Positions 31,329 through 43,106 of a stretch of 64,000 nt of DNA are shown in pieces (position 1 is the stretch's first letter; every line of letters starts with the position of its first letter). The stretch spans positions 1,116,001 to 1,180,000 of the forward strand of contig CAJFCV020000004.1 of NCBI GenBank assembly GCA_904066235.2. The letters are read 5' to 3'. Origin of the DNA: Bursaphelenchus xylophilus. Lineage: Eukaryota; Nematoda; Chromadorea; Rhabditida; Aphelenchoididae. The notes under the pieces were generated by a model. It worked only from the letters and a program-made list of their open reading frames with translations, did no database searches and was not told the origin of the DNA. The position numbers were made by a program, and so were the translations under genes.

Positions 31329-31776
31329 CAGGGGAAGTGCTCCAAGTGCGACGCTCAGATTTTCTTTAAATTTTGCACACACGTCGGGTATGGACTAAAT
31401 ATCTATTCCTGAAAGTTTTAGCTCGCGCTTTGCGGGCGCCGTCAAGATATCGAACGATTTTTGCCGCCGAGAGGGCGCGCTAAACGTGGAGAGCGGTCAG
31501 AGAGAAAAACGCTTTTTGGCCATAACTTTGGCAGTCTCGTGTGGAAAAATTTGATTTTTTGTAGAAACATTTTCCTTTACGATTGAAATAGGCATGAAAC
31601 TTTTCGAGCCGAAATTCGGTAAAAGTCCTAAATTTTGGCCGACTTTTGATCTAAAAATCTCGGTTGTTTCTGCAAAGCGCGAGCTAGAATTCTCGTATAT
31701 ATCTTAGAAAAAATCATTCTAAACTAGTGCCAAGTTTCATCAAAACCTGAGCGTCGCACTTGGAGTACCTCTCCTG
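31329..31776. mobile_element. F3 repeat immediately upstream of avr-14
   Basis: CAGGGGAAGTGCTCCAAGTG ... TTGGAGTACCTCTCCTG. Its left end is 19 bases from the avr-14 ATG (31310). Confidence 0.7.
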
Positions 31777-32524
31777 TAGGCAAAATTGCAAAAAAAGTTA
31801 CATTTCTACTGTCAATATTTTTTGTCTGGAAAACAAAAGAAGGATGGACGAATTTTGATGAAACTGGACGCAAATTTAGAGTCTTTTACCGAGTTGTGTC
31901 TAATAATTATACTTTACAATACGAGCTACAACCGAGACTTGTTTTTCAAACGTCCGTGAAACATTCTTTGTAATGTCGGCATAAACAACTTTAGCAAAAT
32001 TCGGTATATAGCATTTTACTAAAGTGCCTGGAGATTTGGTCCCAGCAACTCACTTTTCCACTGAGATCAAGTGTAACAACACGAGGAGTGGTACCGCAGT
32101 TTGTATGAAGGGCTGTGGCCAATACGACGTCTTGAAAATCACTTTGGATCAGCGCCTTTGAATCCGAATCCAGGATAAACTACCATGTCGTCAAAGTCGA
32201 AAGGGGAAAAATATTGAGGAATTTCTGTGATTTTTTTGCAATGTGTGTGGCAGCGAGATCTGGATTTTACCTGGAATGGAAGCTTTGTAAAAATCAAGGG
32301 ATGAAATGTAAAATACGACATCATAACTTGTGTCTATGTATTCCACGGATCAATGGCCAAAAAAGCGATAAAAACGTCGCGTATAAAAAAAAATTATAAA
32401 AAAAAGACAACGAGGGATTATAAGGAGCCAAATAAAAACGATGATAAACATTTTTAAAACTCCGTATACCAAAAAGTTTCTATAACAAACTTATTTTTTT
32501 TCCTTTTGTTCCACAGAGTTTAAC

Positions 32525-32930
32525 TTTGCTTGTTGCACAGTGCGAAAATTTCCAAACTTTTTGTATTGCACAGTGCAAACAAAATTTTCTTCTGCACCGT
32601 GCGGTAATGGGGAAAACAAAATTAAAAAAACATTTGGGACGATAAATAAAGCTGTTTCAGTCTATTTCGTGCGTTTTTGTACTAAAAAATACCTTTGCAC
32701 TGTGCAGTAAAATCGTATTTCCATTCAGCACCGTGCAGTCAAAATATTTCTCTGCAGAGTGCAAAGGGGCTGAAAATAAAGTTTGAAAGGGTATGCACAA
32801 CGTATACTGGTATGTCGTTGTCATTTTATGTCATTTTCGACCCAAAAAATTGATTGCACTGTGCAAAAACACCTAATTTTTAATTCCGCACTGTGCAGAC
32901 AGACCAGATCAAACTGCACAGTGCAAAAGC
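32525..32930. repeat. Loose cluster of GCACNGTGC motifs
   Basis: About ten cores at irregular spacing upstream of the large array, some half-decayed (CTGCAGAGTGCAA). Confidence 0.55.
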
Positions 32931-33299
32931 TCAACAAACCTTCATTTGGCGGTTCAGCCATTGAAACATCATGGCAAAAAATTTCAGCTGACATCATGGC
33001 AACAAATTTCAAAAAAACGTATCAATTACAAGCGATCATAGGAAAAATTCGAAAACCCAAAAAATAAGCCTCCTAGGCCAAGAAAAACAAGCGCTTTCGA
33101 TTTCGAATTCTTTTCGAAAAACGTCTGCAACACATGCGAATTGTGGAAGTGATGGAAAAGTGCGGTGAAAGTCGTCAAAGACAAATGTTTTTCTAACTCC
33201 CGTCCCCGTCAAAGACCACTCTTCGCCTATCGAATATGATAGATGGGGTTAATAAGGAAGGCCCGGAAGTCGGCCAAATTGGCTTTTTGGAAGACATTC

Positions 33300-34750
33300 G
33301 GGAAAGTGCACTGTGCAAAAAATGGGGATTGCACTGTGCAAAGAAGTGAAAAATTGAATTGCTTTAAAAAAGTGAATTGCACAGTGCAAGAAAAGTAGAT
33401 TGCACCGTGCAAAAAAGTGGATGGCACTTTGCGGAAAAAAGGTGGGCTGCACTGTGCAAAAAAATTTGGATCGCACATTGCCAAGGGAAAATATTTTTTT
33501 TGAAATTTTTTTAGCACAGTGCAGCAAAAATTCAAAACCCATTGTTTGGCACCGTGCAAAAAAATGGACCGTACGGTGCAAAAAAAGTGGTTTGCACCGT
33601 GCAAAAAATTAGATTGCACTGTGCGAAAAAATTTGGACCGCACAGTGCCAAGGGAAAATATATTTTCTTTGAAATTTTTTTTGCACAGTGCAGTAAAAAT
33701 TCAAAAAAAAAAATGGACTGCACTGTGCAAAAAAACGATGAATTGCACTGTGCAAAAAAGTGGATTGCACCGTGCGAAAAAAATTAGATTGCACAGTGCG
33801 CAAAAGTGGATGGCACTGTGCAAAAAAGTGAAAAATTGAATTGCTTTAAAAAAGTGAATTGCACAGTGCAAGAAAAGTGGATTGCACCGTGCAAAAAGAC
33901 GGATGGCACTGTGTGGAAAAAAGGTGGGCTGCACCGTGCAAAAAACCCATTGTATGCACTGTGAAAAACAAAAGTGGTTTGCACCGTGCAAAAAATTAGA
34001 TTGCACTGTGCGAAAAAGTTTGGATCGCACAGTGCCAACGGAAAATATATTTTCTTTGAAATTTTTTCTGCACAGTGCGGTAAAAATTCAAAAAAAATGG
34101 ACTGCACTGTGCAAAAAAAAAGATGAATTGCACTGTGCAAAAAAGTGGATTGCACAGTGCGAAAAAAAATAGATTGCACTGTGCAAAAAAGCAAAAAAGT
34201 GGATTGCACCGTGCAAAAGCCCCATTGGTTGCACAGTGCGGAAAAAATTGGATTGCACCGTGCAAAAAAATTGGGTCGCACTGTGCCCAGGGAAAATATA
34301 TTTTTTTGGAAAAAATTTTTTATAGTGCAGTAAAAATTCAAAAAAAATGGACTGCACTGTGCAAAAAAGGGGATTGCACTGTGCAAAAAAATTATGGATT
34401 GCACTGTGCAAAAAAAGTGAATTGCACAGTGCGGAAAAAATTAGATCGCACGGTGTAAAAAAGTGGATTGCACTGTGCAAAAAATTAGATTGCACAGTGC
34501 GGAAAAAATTGGATTGCACCGTGCAAAAAAATTGGATCGCACTGTGCCCAGGGAAAATATATTTTTTGGAAAAAATTTTTTTTGCACTGTGCGGCGAAAA
34601 TGAAAAGAAAACGATGCATTGCACTGTGCAAAAAAAGTGGATTGCACCGTGCGGAGGGAAAATATTTTTTTTTTCAAAAATATTTTTTTCACAGTGCGGT
34701 CAAAAAATAAAAATGTGTGCACAGTGCAACGAAAATTCAATTTGTCGCAC
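33300..34750. repeat. Large array of TTGCACNGTGCAA with higher-order structure
   Basis: Several dozen 13-bp cores with A, T, C or G at the centre, spaced 20-30 bp. A longer motif (CCAAGGGAAAATA, T-run, GCACAGTGC, AAAAATTC) recurs near 33480, 33648, 34034, 34288, 34546 and 34655, so a larger unit has been copied. No gene inside. Confidence 0.85.
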
Positions 34751-35155
34751 TGTGCGTTCAAAAATCGAAAATCGACCACCGTCAACGGCGTGTGGATGTG
34801 GCGTAAAAAACGGTGGGCTGTTCGAGAAAAGCAATTAAAAGTGGGATTTGGCCGGAATGGAATGGGGCAAAGATTAAAAAAAATCTCTGACAATTCAAAA
34901 AGCAAAAAAAAAATAAAAAAAAATTACGTAATGCATTTGAGTTCCCATTAATTTCCGAACGCATTTAGTGTTGATTAATCGAAAATCGGAAACGGATCAA
35001 GCCCTGAGGGCAGCTAGACGTGAGCTAAAGACTTGTTGATTTGTCACTCCGAGTTTAAAAGAGGGAATTTTTTGATTTCCCCCAGTCAAATCGATTGTTT
35101 TTCCGCTTGTTTTGGCCGTTTTTTCGGTGCCAAAAGTCTTGGAATTCCGAAAAAA

Positions 35156-36753
35156 ATGAAAATTTTGGTATTTTCTATCGTTTTCTTGGCCGTTTTGGCC
35201 ATTGCCGATGATTCTTCGGAAGAAAGAGACCGCTCAATCAGCTCACGGACTGGATCGGTCGCCTCCCGAAAGAATAGTGCGGATTTTGATCGGAAAAGTG
35301 TCAGCTCGGATTCCAGCTTCTTTTCGAGGAAGTCCAGCAAAAGCTCGGTGGATTCGGACGCTACGGTGACTGGTGGGTTGAGTTTTTAGACTTTATCGAC
35401 CGGATTACAATATGCCTACGTTACAGTAGTCTGAGAGACTTAATTTTCACAAAAATGAATTCCCAATGGTCGAAAACGTATACAAGCAAAACTTTGGGTG
35501 ATTTGCTCTTTCTATGACGTCACCAGGTCGAAAATTCCAAAAAAGACAAATTTAAGCAAATTTATGCCTTCCGGGCAGAATTGAGAAAAACTGTTGTTCG
35601 CTTTTCCTTTGCGCATGTCGACGGTCATTTTTATGGAAAAAACTCAAAATCCATTTTTTCCTATGTCCCGGGTCCATTACGGGCTGATGCAGCGAGCCAA
35701 AAATCGTCTTTTAAAGTGCTAAACTGACCCTTATAATCGAAATATTTAGTTGGTAAAATACGCGAGTTGAAGTGCATTGCGGAGAATTTTAGCTAGCGAT
35801 TTTTAGCAATATACGGTTGAAATATCAAAAAAATTTTTGAAATAGAGAAAAATCGATTAATTAATTGGAGTTTCTACATAAAATTTTCATAGTAATTCGG
35901 AACGTATTTTACAAAAATATAATATATTACTTACAGGGGAAGTACTCCAAGTGCGACGTTCAGATTTTGATGAAACTTGGCACAAATTTTGAATATTTTT
36001 TTCTAAAATATATGCGAAAATCCTAGCTCGCGCTTTGCAGAAACAACCGAGATTTTTAGCTCAAAAGTCGGCGAAAATTTAGGACTTTTTGCCGAATTTC
36101 GGCACGAAAAGATTCATGCCTATTTCTACCGTAAAGGATAGTGTTTCTACAAAAAATCAAATTTTTCCGCACAAAACTGCCAAAGTTATGGCCAAAAAGC
36201 GTTTTTCTCTCCGACCGCTCTCCACGTTTACCTTGGCGGCAAAAATCGTTCGATATCTCGGCGGCGCCCGCAAAGCGCGAGCTAAAACTTTCAGGAATTG
36301 ATATTTAGTCTATATCCGACGTGTGTGCAAAATTTTAAGAAAATCTGAGCGTCGCACTTGGAGTACTTTCCCCTGTAAAAAATTGTTTCAGACGCCTCCC
36401 CAACCCGCCCATCGTTCGGCGACTTTGTCCCCACCTGTCGCCAGCTGACCGACTGTTTCGCGGACTCGGAATGCGGCCGCAACGGACGTTGCGTGGGGAT
36501 TTATGTCGGGACATGTGATTGCGACGCCTGCGCGAACAACCAGAAATGCCAATTCGACCATCAATGCGGCGGACTGAAGGGCGCTTGCGATTGGGAAAAG
36601 GGGAAATGCAACTGCTCGAATGGCTTCAAGAAGAGCGGCTTTGAGAACTTTAACAGGGCCAGAGAGGAGTTCTGCAATATCAAGAAGTGTGTCAGAGATG
36701 GCGAGGAGTGTCATGGACTGCCTTGTCGCAAAGGCAAATGCATGTGCAACTGA
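35156..36753 (+). CDS. Secreted protein with Ser-rich linker and three six-cysteine modules, 192 aa
   Basis: Exons 35156-35372 and 36392-36753 (donor GTGGGT, acceptor TTTCAG, split Asp codon). Residues 1-17 are a signal peptide (MKILVFSIVFLAVLAIA). Residues 18-72 are rich in Ser, Arg, Lys and Asp. The second exon has 18 cysteines in three repeats of six, each ending C-x-C: C-x5-C-x5-C-x5-C-x7-C-x-C, C-x5-C-x5-C-x6-C-x6-C-x-C, and C-x4-C-x6-C-x4-C-x4-C-x-C, the last ending at the C-terminal Asn. This looks like an internally triplicated small disulfide domain. No named family is recognised; EB- or knottin-like folds are possible. The 1,019-base intron contains a complete F3 repeat (35934-36375) whose end lies 16 bases before the acceptor. 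AATAAA is at 36860. Confidence 0.78.
35934..36375. mobile_element. F3 repeat, intact, in the intron of the three-module secreted protein gene
   Basis: TA-CAGGGGAAGTACTCCAAG ... GGAGTACTTTCCCCTG-TA, 442 bp, the best-bounded copy and the one showing the TA duplication. Confidence 0.76.
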
Positions 36754-36859
36754 AAAAAGATATATATATATATACTATATATATATATATATACGAATAA
36801 TCGAATTGTAAGCGTTTTCGCGATGTTTCGAAACAATCGCGGATATAATCAATATAACC

Positions 36860-36865
36860 AATAAA
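36860..36865 (+). terminator. Poly(A) signal AATAAA of the three-module secreted protein gene
   Basis: AATAAA 107 bases after the stop at 36753; a TA-dinucleotide run (36758-36795) lies between them. Confidence 0.65.
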
Positions 36866-37127
36866 TAGAGAGGTGTAACAAAAATTCAAAGTCTTTGAAA
36901 ATACGAGTCCTCTTTTAGTGATTTTTATAATTTTTTTTTCAAACTGTAAAGCAAAAACAAGTTATAATATATTTGCTCTTTTGAGACCGTTTTAAGGATT
37001 CTTTAACATTTTTTTCCATAAATGTTCTTATGTAATTCATCTCTAGTCCATGAAATCGCCCCTAGATGACTTTTGAGCATTTTTTCGACATTGATTTTTT
37101 TGTGAAAAATCCAATTTTTTTAACTAT

Positions 37128-37254
37128 TTTGTCGAGAAAATAATGAAAACAATGTCGCTGAAGTGAAAAGCAATCTGATTTTGTCGCGACACAATTCATT
37201 TTCTCGGCGGCAATGCGATTTTCACTGCGACAAAATGCTCATTATTTTCCCGAC
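37128..37254. mobile_element. F2 foldback
   Basis: TGTCGAGAAAATAATGAAAA ... GCTCATTATTTTCCCGAC, lacking the outermost bases. Confidence 0.62.
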
Positions 37255-37324
37255 TGAAAACTATACAATTATATGGGAAGAGCATCACCGATTTTACGCC
37301 ATTTGTAGCATAATATTATACATA

Positions 37325-37478
37325 CACTGGGGGACCTGATCCAGCGGCAAAAAACGTACCATTTTGCATCTGGGAAGTATCAAAAATGTGGCAAAATGCT
37401 TCCCTCTCCAAGTGGAAAAACTTCGTTTTGAAGGGTTGCCTCACAAAAAGAGAGCTCATTATTTTCCCGACAGACTGA
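37325..37478. repeat. F1 left half fused to an F2 right end
   Basis: F1 runs from CACTGGGGGACCTGATCC to the centre (TCACAAAAAGAG), then changes at once to GCTCATTATTTTCCCGACAGACTG, the F2 end. Confidence 0.6.
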
Positions 37479-38120
37479 AAAATGAAAAGAAGAACGTCAT
37501 CCAAAGATGCTCAAAGACCATATAAAAAGCCCCAAAGATCGCATAAAAAGTCGACAAAACATTGTCGGCGCAAACAAGCAGGACAATGGAGCCGCGAGCC
37601 CGATCTATCTCAACCTTGGGGCCGCTTTCTCCTTCTCCTAATCTTGGCTTTGTTCGACGGGCGGCACTCTCTGCGCATTCGCCCATAACCTAATTTGTCC
37701 CATTTCTGGGCCCTCATTTCCCTCGCCCCGGGGCTGTTTATCTCTTCAACGGGCCCGCCAGGAGGAGGAGGGCAGTAGACTAAATTAACAACGTTTTAAT
37801 AGTGCATATCACTGAAGCATCTCGAGATTAATGGAAATGAGATAACAGAGCAAATATGTATTACTGTAAGTTTTTTCTGGGAAAGTGACGATTTTTGACT
37901 CGGAAATGTTCATTGTGGAAGGCACAAACTTAAAGAAGAAGTGTTCCAACTGCGGCACGAACAATTCAAGGCTATTTATTCTAAGATTTTGATGAAACTT
38001 GGCATGAACTCAAACATGTGTTTTGTAAGATATATCCATGACTTTTAGCTTATGATCAATGTTTGATTTGCATGAAAAATTTAAAGAAAATCTGAGGATT
38101 GCGCTAGGGTTACCTGTTAT

Positions 38121-38368
38121 ATAGTGGCTGACCTGATCCAGTGCCAAAAAACATATCATTTTGCATCCCGGAAGTATCAAAAATGTGGCAAAATGCCTCC
38201 CTCTCCAAGTGAAAAAACCCGATTTCAAAAGCGCGCCCGCTCTTTTTGTGAGGGATACCCTTCAAAACAAAGTTTTTTCGTTTGGAGAGGGATGCATTTT
38301 GCCACATTTTTGATGCTTCCCGGATGCAAAATGGCACGTTTTTTGCCACTGGATCGGGCCGCCGCTTT
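38121..38368. mobile_element. F1 MITE
   Basis: TA-AGTGGCTGACCTGATCC ... CACTGGATCGGGCCGCC; complete, ends decayed. Confidence 0.7.
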
Positions 38369-39869
38369 AGAACATAGCAAAGTTTTTCGTGACATACTGG
38401 GCGGGCCCACACTTGCGGGCAGCTAGAAGAACAACTGAAATTCTGCAGGCATGTTTGGAGATCAGCCAAAATTTGTCTACAACAGAAAACTCTAACGACG
38501 GACCGGGCAGGAAAATTCCTTACTTTTAAAAGGTGTATAAGTGGCTTGAATGTTTACCACAGTTTTAACAAGGCATGTTTACCATTTTTTGAAAGCAAAC
38601 TCCCATAACTTTGAAAGCGATGGGTGAATTCAATACATATAGATCCGTCAGATATCACTGCGAATTCTCAAAACTGAAAGATTTGCGAAAAACAGAAAAT
38701 TTCTGGCTAATCTCACTTATCTGCCATCCCCATGAAAATCCACTCCTAGACAGACTTCCCAGAATCTGCTTGTTGTTCGACCCTCCGTGATTAGCATAAT
38801 TCCCAAAGAAGCCACAAAAAAGTGACTATAATAGGGACGGAGCTGATAAATAGACATTAAGTCGGCGGCTAATTGTGCTGTAATCGTGAAAAGGGCAGTA
38901 TTCATAAACAAAACTATTAATATTGAAGAGATTCTTTCGCAGGAAGAATTAGAGGGATTTGTACATAAAATGGCTATGTAATATGCATATAGAAATGGCA
39001 GGGTCGGGCTGAGCTCTTATGGGGCCGGGCTTTGGCTTTGATCAATTTTTTGGAGCCGAACTTCTGCTTTGAGATAGGAAATTTCAAGCCCCGACCCTTC
39101 ACAAAAAAAATTTCTTGAAACGAAAAACTTTGATGCCAATTTTGGATTTTTGGCATAATGCAACAAGGTGTATTTGTGGCCCTGTAAATATCGGAAACAT
39201 TTTTTTTTTATTCAAAATGTTTCTGGGAACGTTAAAACCCCCGTAAAACGAGCCCAAAACACAATGCCAAAATGGAGAAAAAATTGAAATTCAAAATTAT
39301 CAAAAAAAAATTTTCTTTTGCTTTGCGATTACATAATATGTATTTTTTCGGTCGCTTAACTATTTATTCGTCATCCAAGGTCACTTCTACGTGCTCTCCA
39401 ATCTACTACTGCACTCACTGCTAATCCTATAGAACTTTGTACTCGTAAACTTGCGCCGCCCCAGCCACCCAGCCAGCGGAACCATATGAAACCAAACAAA
39501 CTTGGTTCATTCCCTGGCCCGCAAATTCCGTCAAACCCAACCAAATTGGATTGGGTAGTTAGCGGGAAATCCCGCGAAACCGCCGCTGGGCATTCCAGCT
39601 CGCAATCGAATTATTCGAATTCGATTTGGTCCACAAAAAACGGCTTTTGTTTAGTGCCGCTTTTTGCCGCAAATAACACGCGAAAAATATTATAAATAAC
39701 GCGGAAGGAAGGAAGGAAGTCTGCGCAGTGTCTACGACAACATGCTCCGAGAGATGGAGAATGTGGGGAGAGAGAGAGCGGAAAAAATACTTTGCACAGT
39801 GCAACAGGGGGAAATGAGATGTTTTTGAGATGCGAAAGAAGAATAATGTTTTTAGAGCAGTCATAAAAA
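38369..39869. other. No gene supported
   Basis: A minus-strand frame at 38717-38911 has a protein-like run (TALFTITAQLAADLMSIYQL) but no splice partners. F10 copy 2 lies within. The rest is unremarkable. Confidence 0.4.
39030..39300. repeat. Dispersed repeat F10, copy 2
   Basis: Same order of landmarks as 26785-27050, direct orientation. Confidence 0.6.
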
Positions 39870-40702
39870 TGGGATGAAGTACACCAGGTGCGACGCTCAG
39901 ATTTTGATGAAACTTGCCGTAAATTTAGAATAATTTTTTCTAACACGGGAAGTACTCCAAGTGCGACGCTCAGATTTTCTTTAAATTTTGTACACACGTC
40001 GAGTACGGACTAAATATCAATTCCTGAAAGTTTTAGCTCGCGCTTTGCGGGCGCCGCCGAGATATCGAACGGTTTTTGCCCCCAAGCTAAACGTGGAGAG
40101 CGGTCAGAGAGAAAAGCGTTTTTTGGCCATAACTTTGGCAGTTTCGTGCGGAAAAATTTGATTTTTTGTAGAAACATTATTCTTTACCGTAGAAATTGGC
40201 ATGAAACTTTTCGTGCCAAAATTCGGCAAAAAATCCTAAATTTTCGCCGCCTTTCGAGTTAAAAATCTCGGTTGTTTCTGCAAAGCGCGATCTAGGATTC
40301 TCGCATACACCTTACAGAATTAGAAAAAAAATCTGAGAATTGCAACTCGAGACAATGCAGAAATCACCGGGATTTTCACACCAAAAGTTGGGAAAAATTT
40401 GCCATTTTTCTCAAATTCTGACATAAAAATTTGTGTCGAAACTCAACCGTGGAGGGTAATGTTCCCACAAAAAATCAATTTTTTCCCCGTGAAACTGCCA
40501 AAAATACGGCTAAAAAAATTTTCGCTCTCTGACTACTCTCCGCGTTTCGCATACTCTCTCGGCTGAAAAGATTGTTGAATATCTCGGCTGTACCTGCAAA
40601 GCTCGAGCTAAAACTTTCAGAAATTGATATGTGGCCTATGCTCGAGGTGTGTGCAAAAGTTAAAGAAAATCTGAGCGTCGCACCTCAAACACTTCCTTTG
40701 TA
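39870..40702. repeat. F3 repeat inserted in another F3 repeat
   Basis: An F3 left end (about 39877) is interrupted after TTTTTTCTAA by a second left end (39946); two sets of inner landmarks follow and a right end is near 40690. Confidence 0.55.
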
Positions 40703-40817
40703 AATTTTAGACTGCACAGCGGAAAAAAATCAAAATTTTCGGTTGCACAGTGTTGGATGCTCAAAAAAAAAAAAGTTTTTTTGCATTTTTTTGATTGCAC
40801 TGTGCGCCTAAAAAATA

Positions 40818-41068
40818 CAGTGAGGGGCTTGATCCAGTGGGAAGAACCGTACCATTTTGCATCCGGGAAGTATTAAAAATGTGGCAAAATGCTTCCCTTT
40901 GTGAAAAAACTTCGTTTTGAAGGGCGCGCCCTTTCCTTCACAAAAAGAGCGGGCGGGCTTTTGAAATCGGAGTTTTTTCACTTGGAGAGGGAAGCATTTT
41001 GCCACATTTTTGATACTTCCCGGATGCAAAATGGTACGTTTTTTGTCACTGGATCAGGTCCCCCATTG
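40818..41068. mobile_element. F1 MITE
   Basis: TA-CAGTGAGGGGCTTGATCC ... GGATCAGGTCCCCCATTG-TA. Confidence 0.75.
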
Positions 41069-43106
41069 TAATCTACATTTCAAAATTGACCTTAAAAGGT
41101 CACTATATTTGAGCTATTGGTAGCCTTGCTTGAGCCCGAACTACTACTAGCAGCCGTACCATAAAGTGCGAAGACTTTTAGCTGCATAGTATGAAACAAT
41201 CAACCATTATTTTTTTATGGAACTGTGCAAACAAAGCTTATATCTGAAAGTTGGAGTGGGCTATGCAAAATAAATATTTCATATCATCAAAAATGCCGTT
41301 ATGCCCAAAAAGTCATAGAATTCTTTTACCTTTAGAAATAATTTTTCCTTTCTATACCATCCCCAATATTCATTAATTGTCACCATCCTATTATTCGCAA
41401 AATTTGGGTCCTCGGGCAATGCACGTCCTCAAGTATCAACAATTCGCATGTCGTCATCGCCATTCATCATCTTCCCCTCTTCAAATACACCGTCTAATAT
41501 TTATTTCCTTTTTTTTGATTATAATAAAGAGGCCTGCACGGAAAACATTCGTATAAGACGGGAATTATGGAGAGGGATTTGCGGTTCACCGGTTGTTATT
41601 TATTTTTTGCGACGTCTAAGTGGATTTTAACTCGGCTCGAATCAGATGCAGAACGAGGCATTTGCAAGCTGGATATGGGGAAATATCGATAATATATAAT
41701 AGTATATGTTTTGTACATATATGGGAAATTGAATAGATTATGGGAGAATTTAAACAGTGATAACGGGTATAAAAAGTACAGTAATGAAAAATTTGAAAAA
41801 ACAGACATACAGAATTGCCTATAAAAAGTCAAAATATCAGTCTGTAGGGAAAATAATGAACATTGTCGCGTCAAAAAATCGCATCGCCGTTGAGAAAATG
41901 AGTTGTGTCGCGACAAACTCAAATCGCTTTTTACTTCAGCGACACAATTTTTGCAGCTACAGTGTGTCCATTATTTTCCCGACAGACTGAGACTTGGTGC
42001 AAATCGCAATATTTTAGGCAAATGTCTAACAATAAGGGGAGAAGACAATTTTTTTTTAATTTTAAAACAAGTTGGGGATATTTTTTTTGACGAAAAAAAC
42101 TCTCAAAAAATTTACGAATTTTCATCAACTTTTGGACTAAAAATCCCGATTGTAAAACTTCCGATAGTTTCTGCAAAGCGCTAGCCAAAGATCCCGCTTC
42201 TTTCAAGAAAAAATTAGTCTAAATTTGTGGCTCGTTTCATTAAAATCCTAACATTTTCCCATGTTTAATTCCAAGTAAAAAGACACCAGGAAATTGCCTG
42301 TAAAAGACACCAAAAAATTGCCTTTGGTATCTCTGGTATGTCGAGTTTCTAACACGCTAATTTTCTATCACACATCCGCTTAAAAGTCCACTACTTTTTT
42401 CGCAATTTTCCGGTAAACAAGTCGATTAATAGCCGCCGTCATTATCCATAATCCCTCACACAGTTAATCCTCTTACCCCCACAAAGCCACCCAAACATAT
42501 CTGTCGCCATTTACCGCCGCAATTCAACGTCGCGGCCCCCCATTTTCCCATGAGCCCAAAGTAAACCCTTCCGCAAACTTTTGCTTATCAGATTGCGTGC
42601 GAAAATCAGCCGTAAGCGGAGCGGAAAACGAATCTTCCGCAAACACGACAGTACTATGCCAACAGTTGAATACGACCGCTGAACGTTTCAGGTCCCACAA
42701 TAAACATTGCCAGGGAGACTTCCGGGGCGTCGTCAAAGTATGTTTGGAGAAACAATGACTGCCAAAAAGTTAAAAAAAAAACGTCGGCATGCCCGCGAAG
42801 AAGTTGCAAACCCCACGGAGAAAAACAAAGAGACTGCATTGTGAAAGCCTATGGAAAGAGAGGTGTGAAATGGCGCAGGAAAAGCGGAAAGGAAGCGCTC
42901 TGCAATTGTTGAGAATTGTACAGAATGGTCAAGTGGATATTGCGTACGAACCAAGGATACTGCGCCTTTTCCGAAAGTTCGTAGACTTTGTTTCGCGTGC
43001 ATTTTTTAAAATTTTACACTGTGCAAGGTTTGTCGCCGTTGCAAAATACGCGGGTTTACGACAAAAATTCAAGGCACTCAATTTTGAAAAGGCGTAAATA
43101 TTATAC
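41069..43106. other. No gene seen
   Basis: One F2 copy (41838-41990) in otherwise low-information DNA; short frames near 42.5-43.0 kb have no domain content. Confidence 0.42.
41838..41990. mobile_element. F2 foldback
   Basis: ATCAGTCTGTAGGGAAAATA ... CCATTATTTTCCCGACAGAC. Confidence 0.7.

Larger units (their letters stand above)
36866..38120. other. No gene seen
   Basis: AT-rich flank, an F2 copy, the F1/F2 fusion and a C/T-rich stretch at 37680-37770. No exon supported. Confidence 0.45.

Noticed and set aside
33227..34838. Cys/Gln/Lys-rich frames of up to 206 codons in the 13-mer array
   Set aside because: They are readings of a non-coding tandem repeat; the same peptide appears in several frames.
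38717..38911. Hydrophobic frame suggesting a receptor fragment
   Set aside because: No splice partners, no second helix in phase, and neighbouring DNA shows a weak repeat shared with 48.4 kb.
42733..43097. Overlapping frames near 42.8 kb
   Set aside because: Both strands are open with low-quality composition and no family signal.
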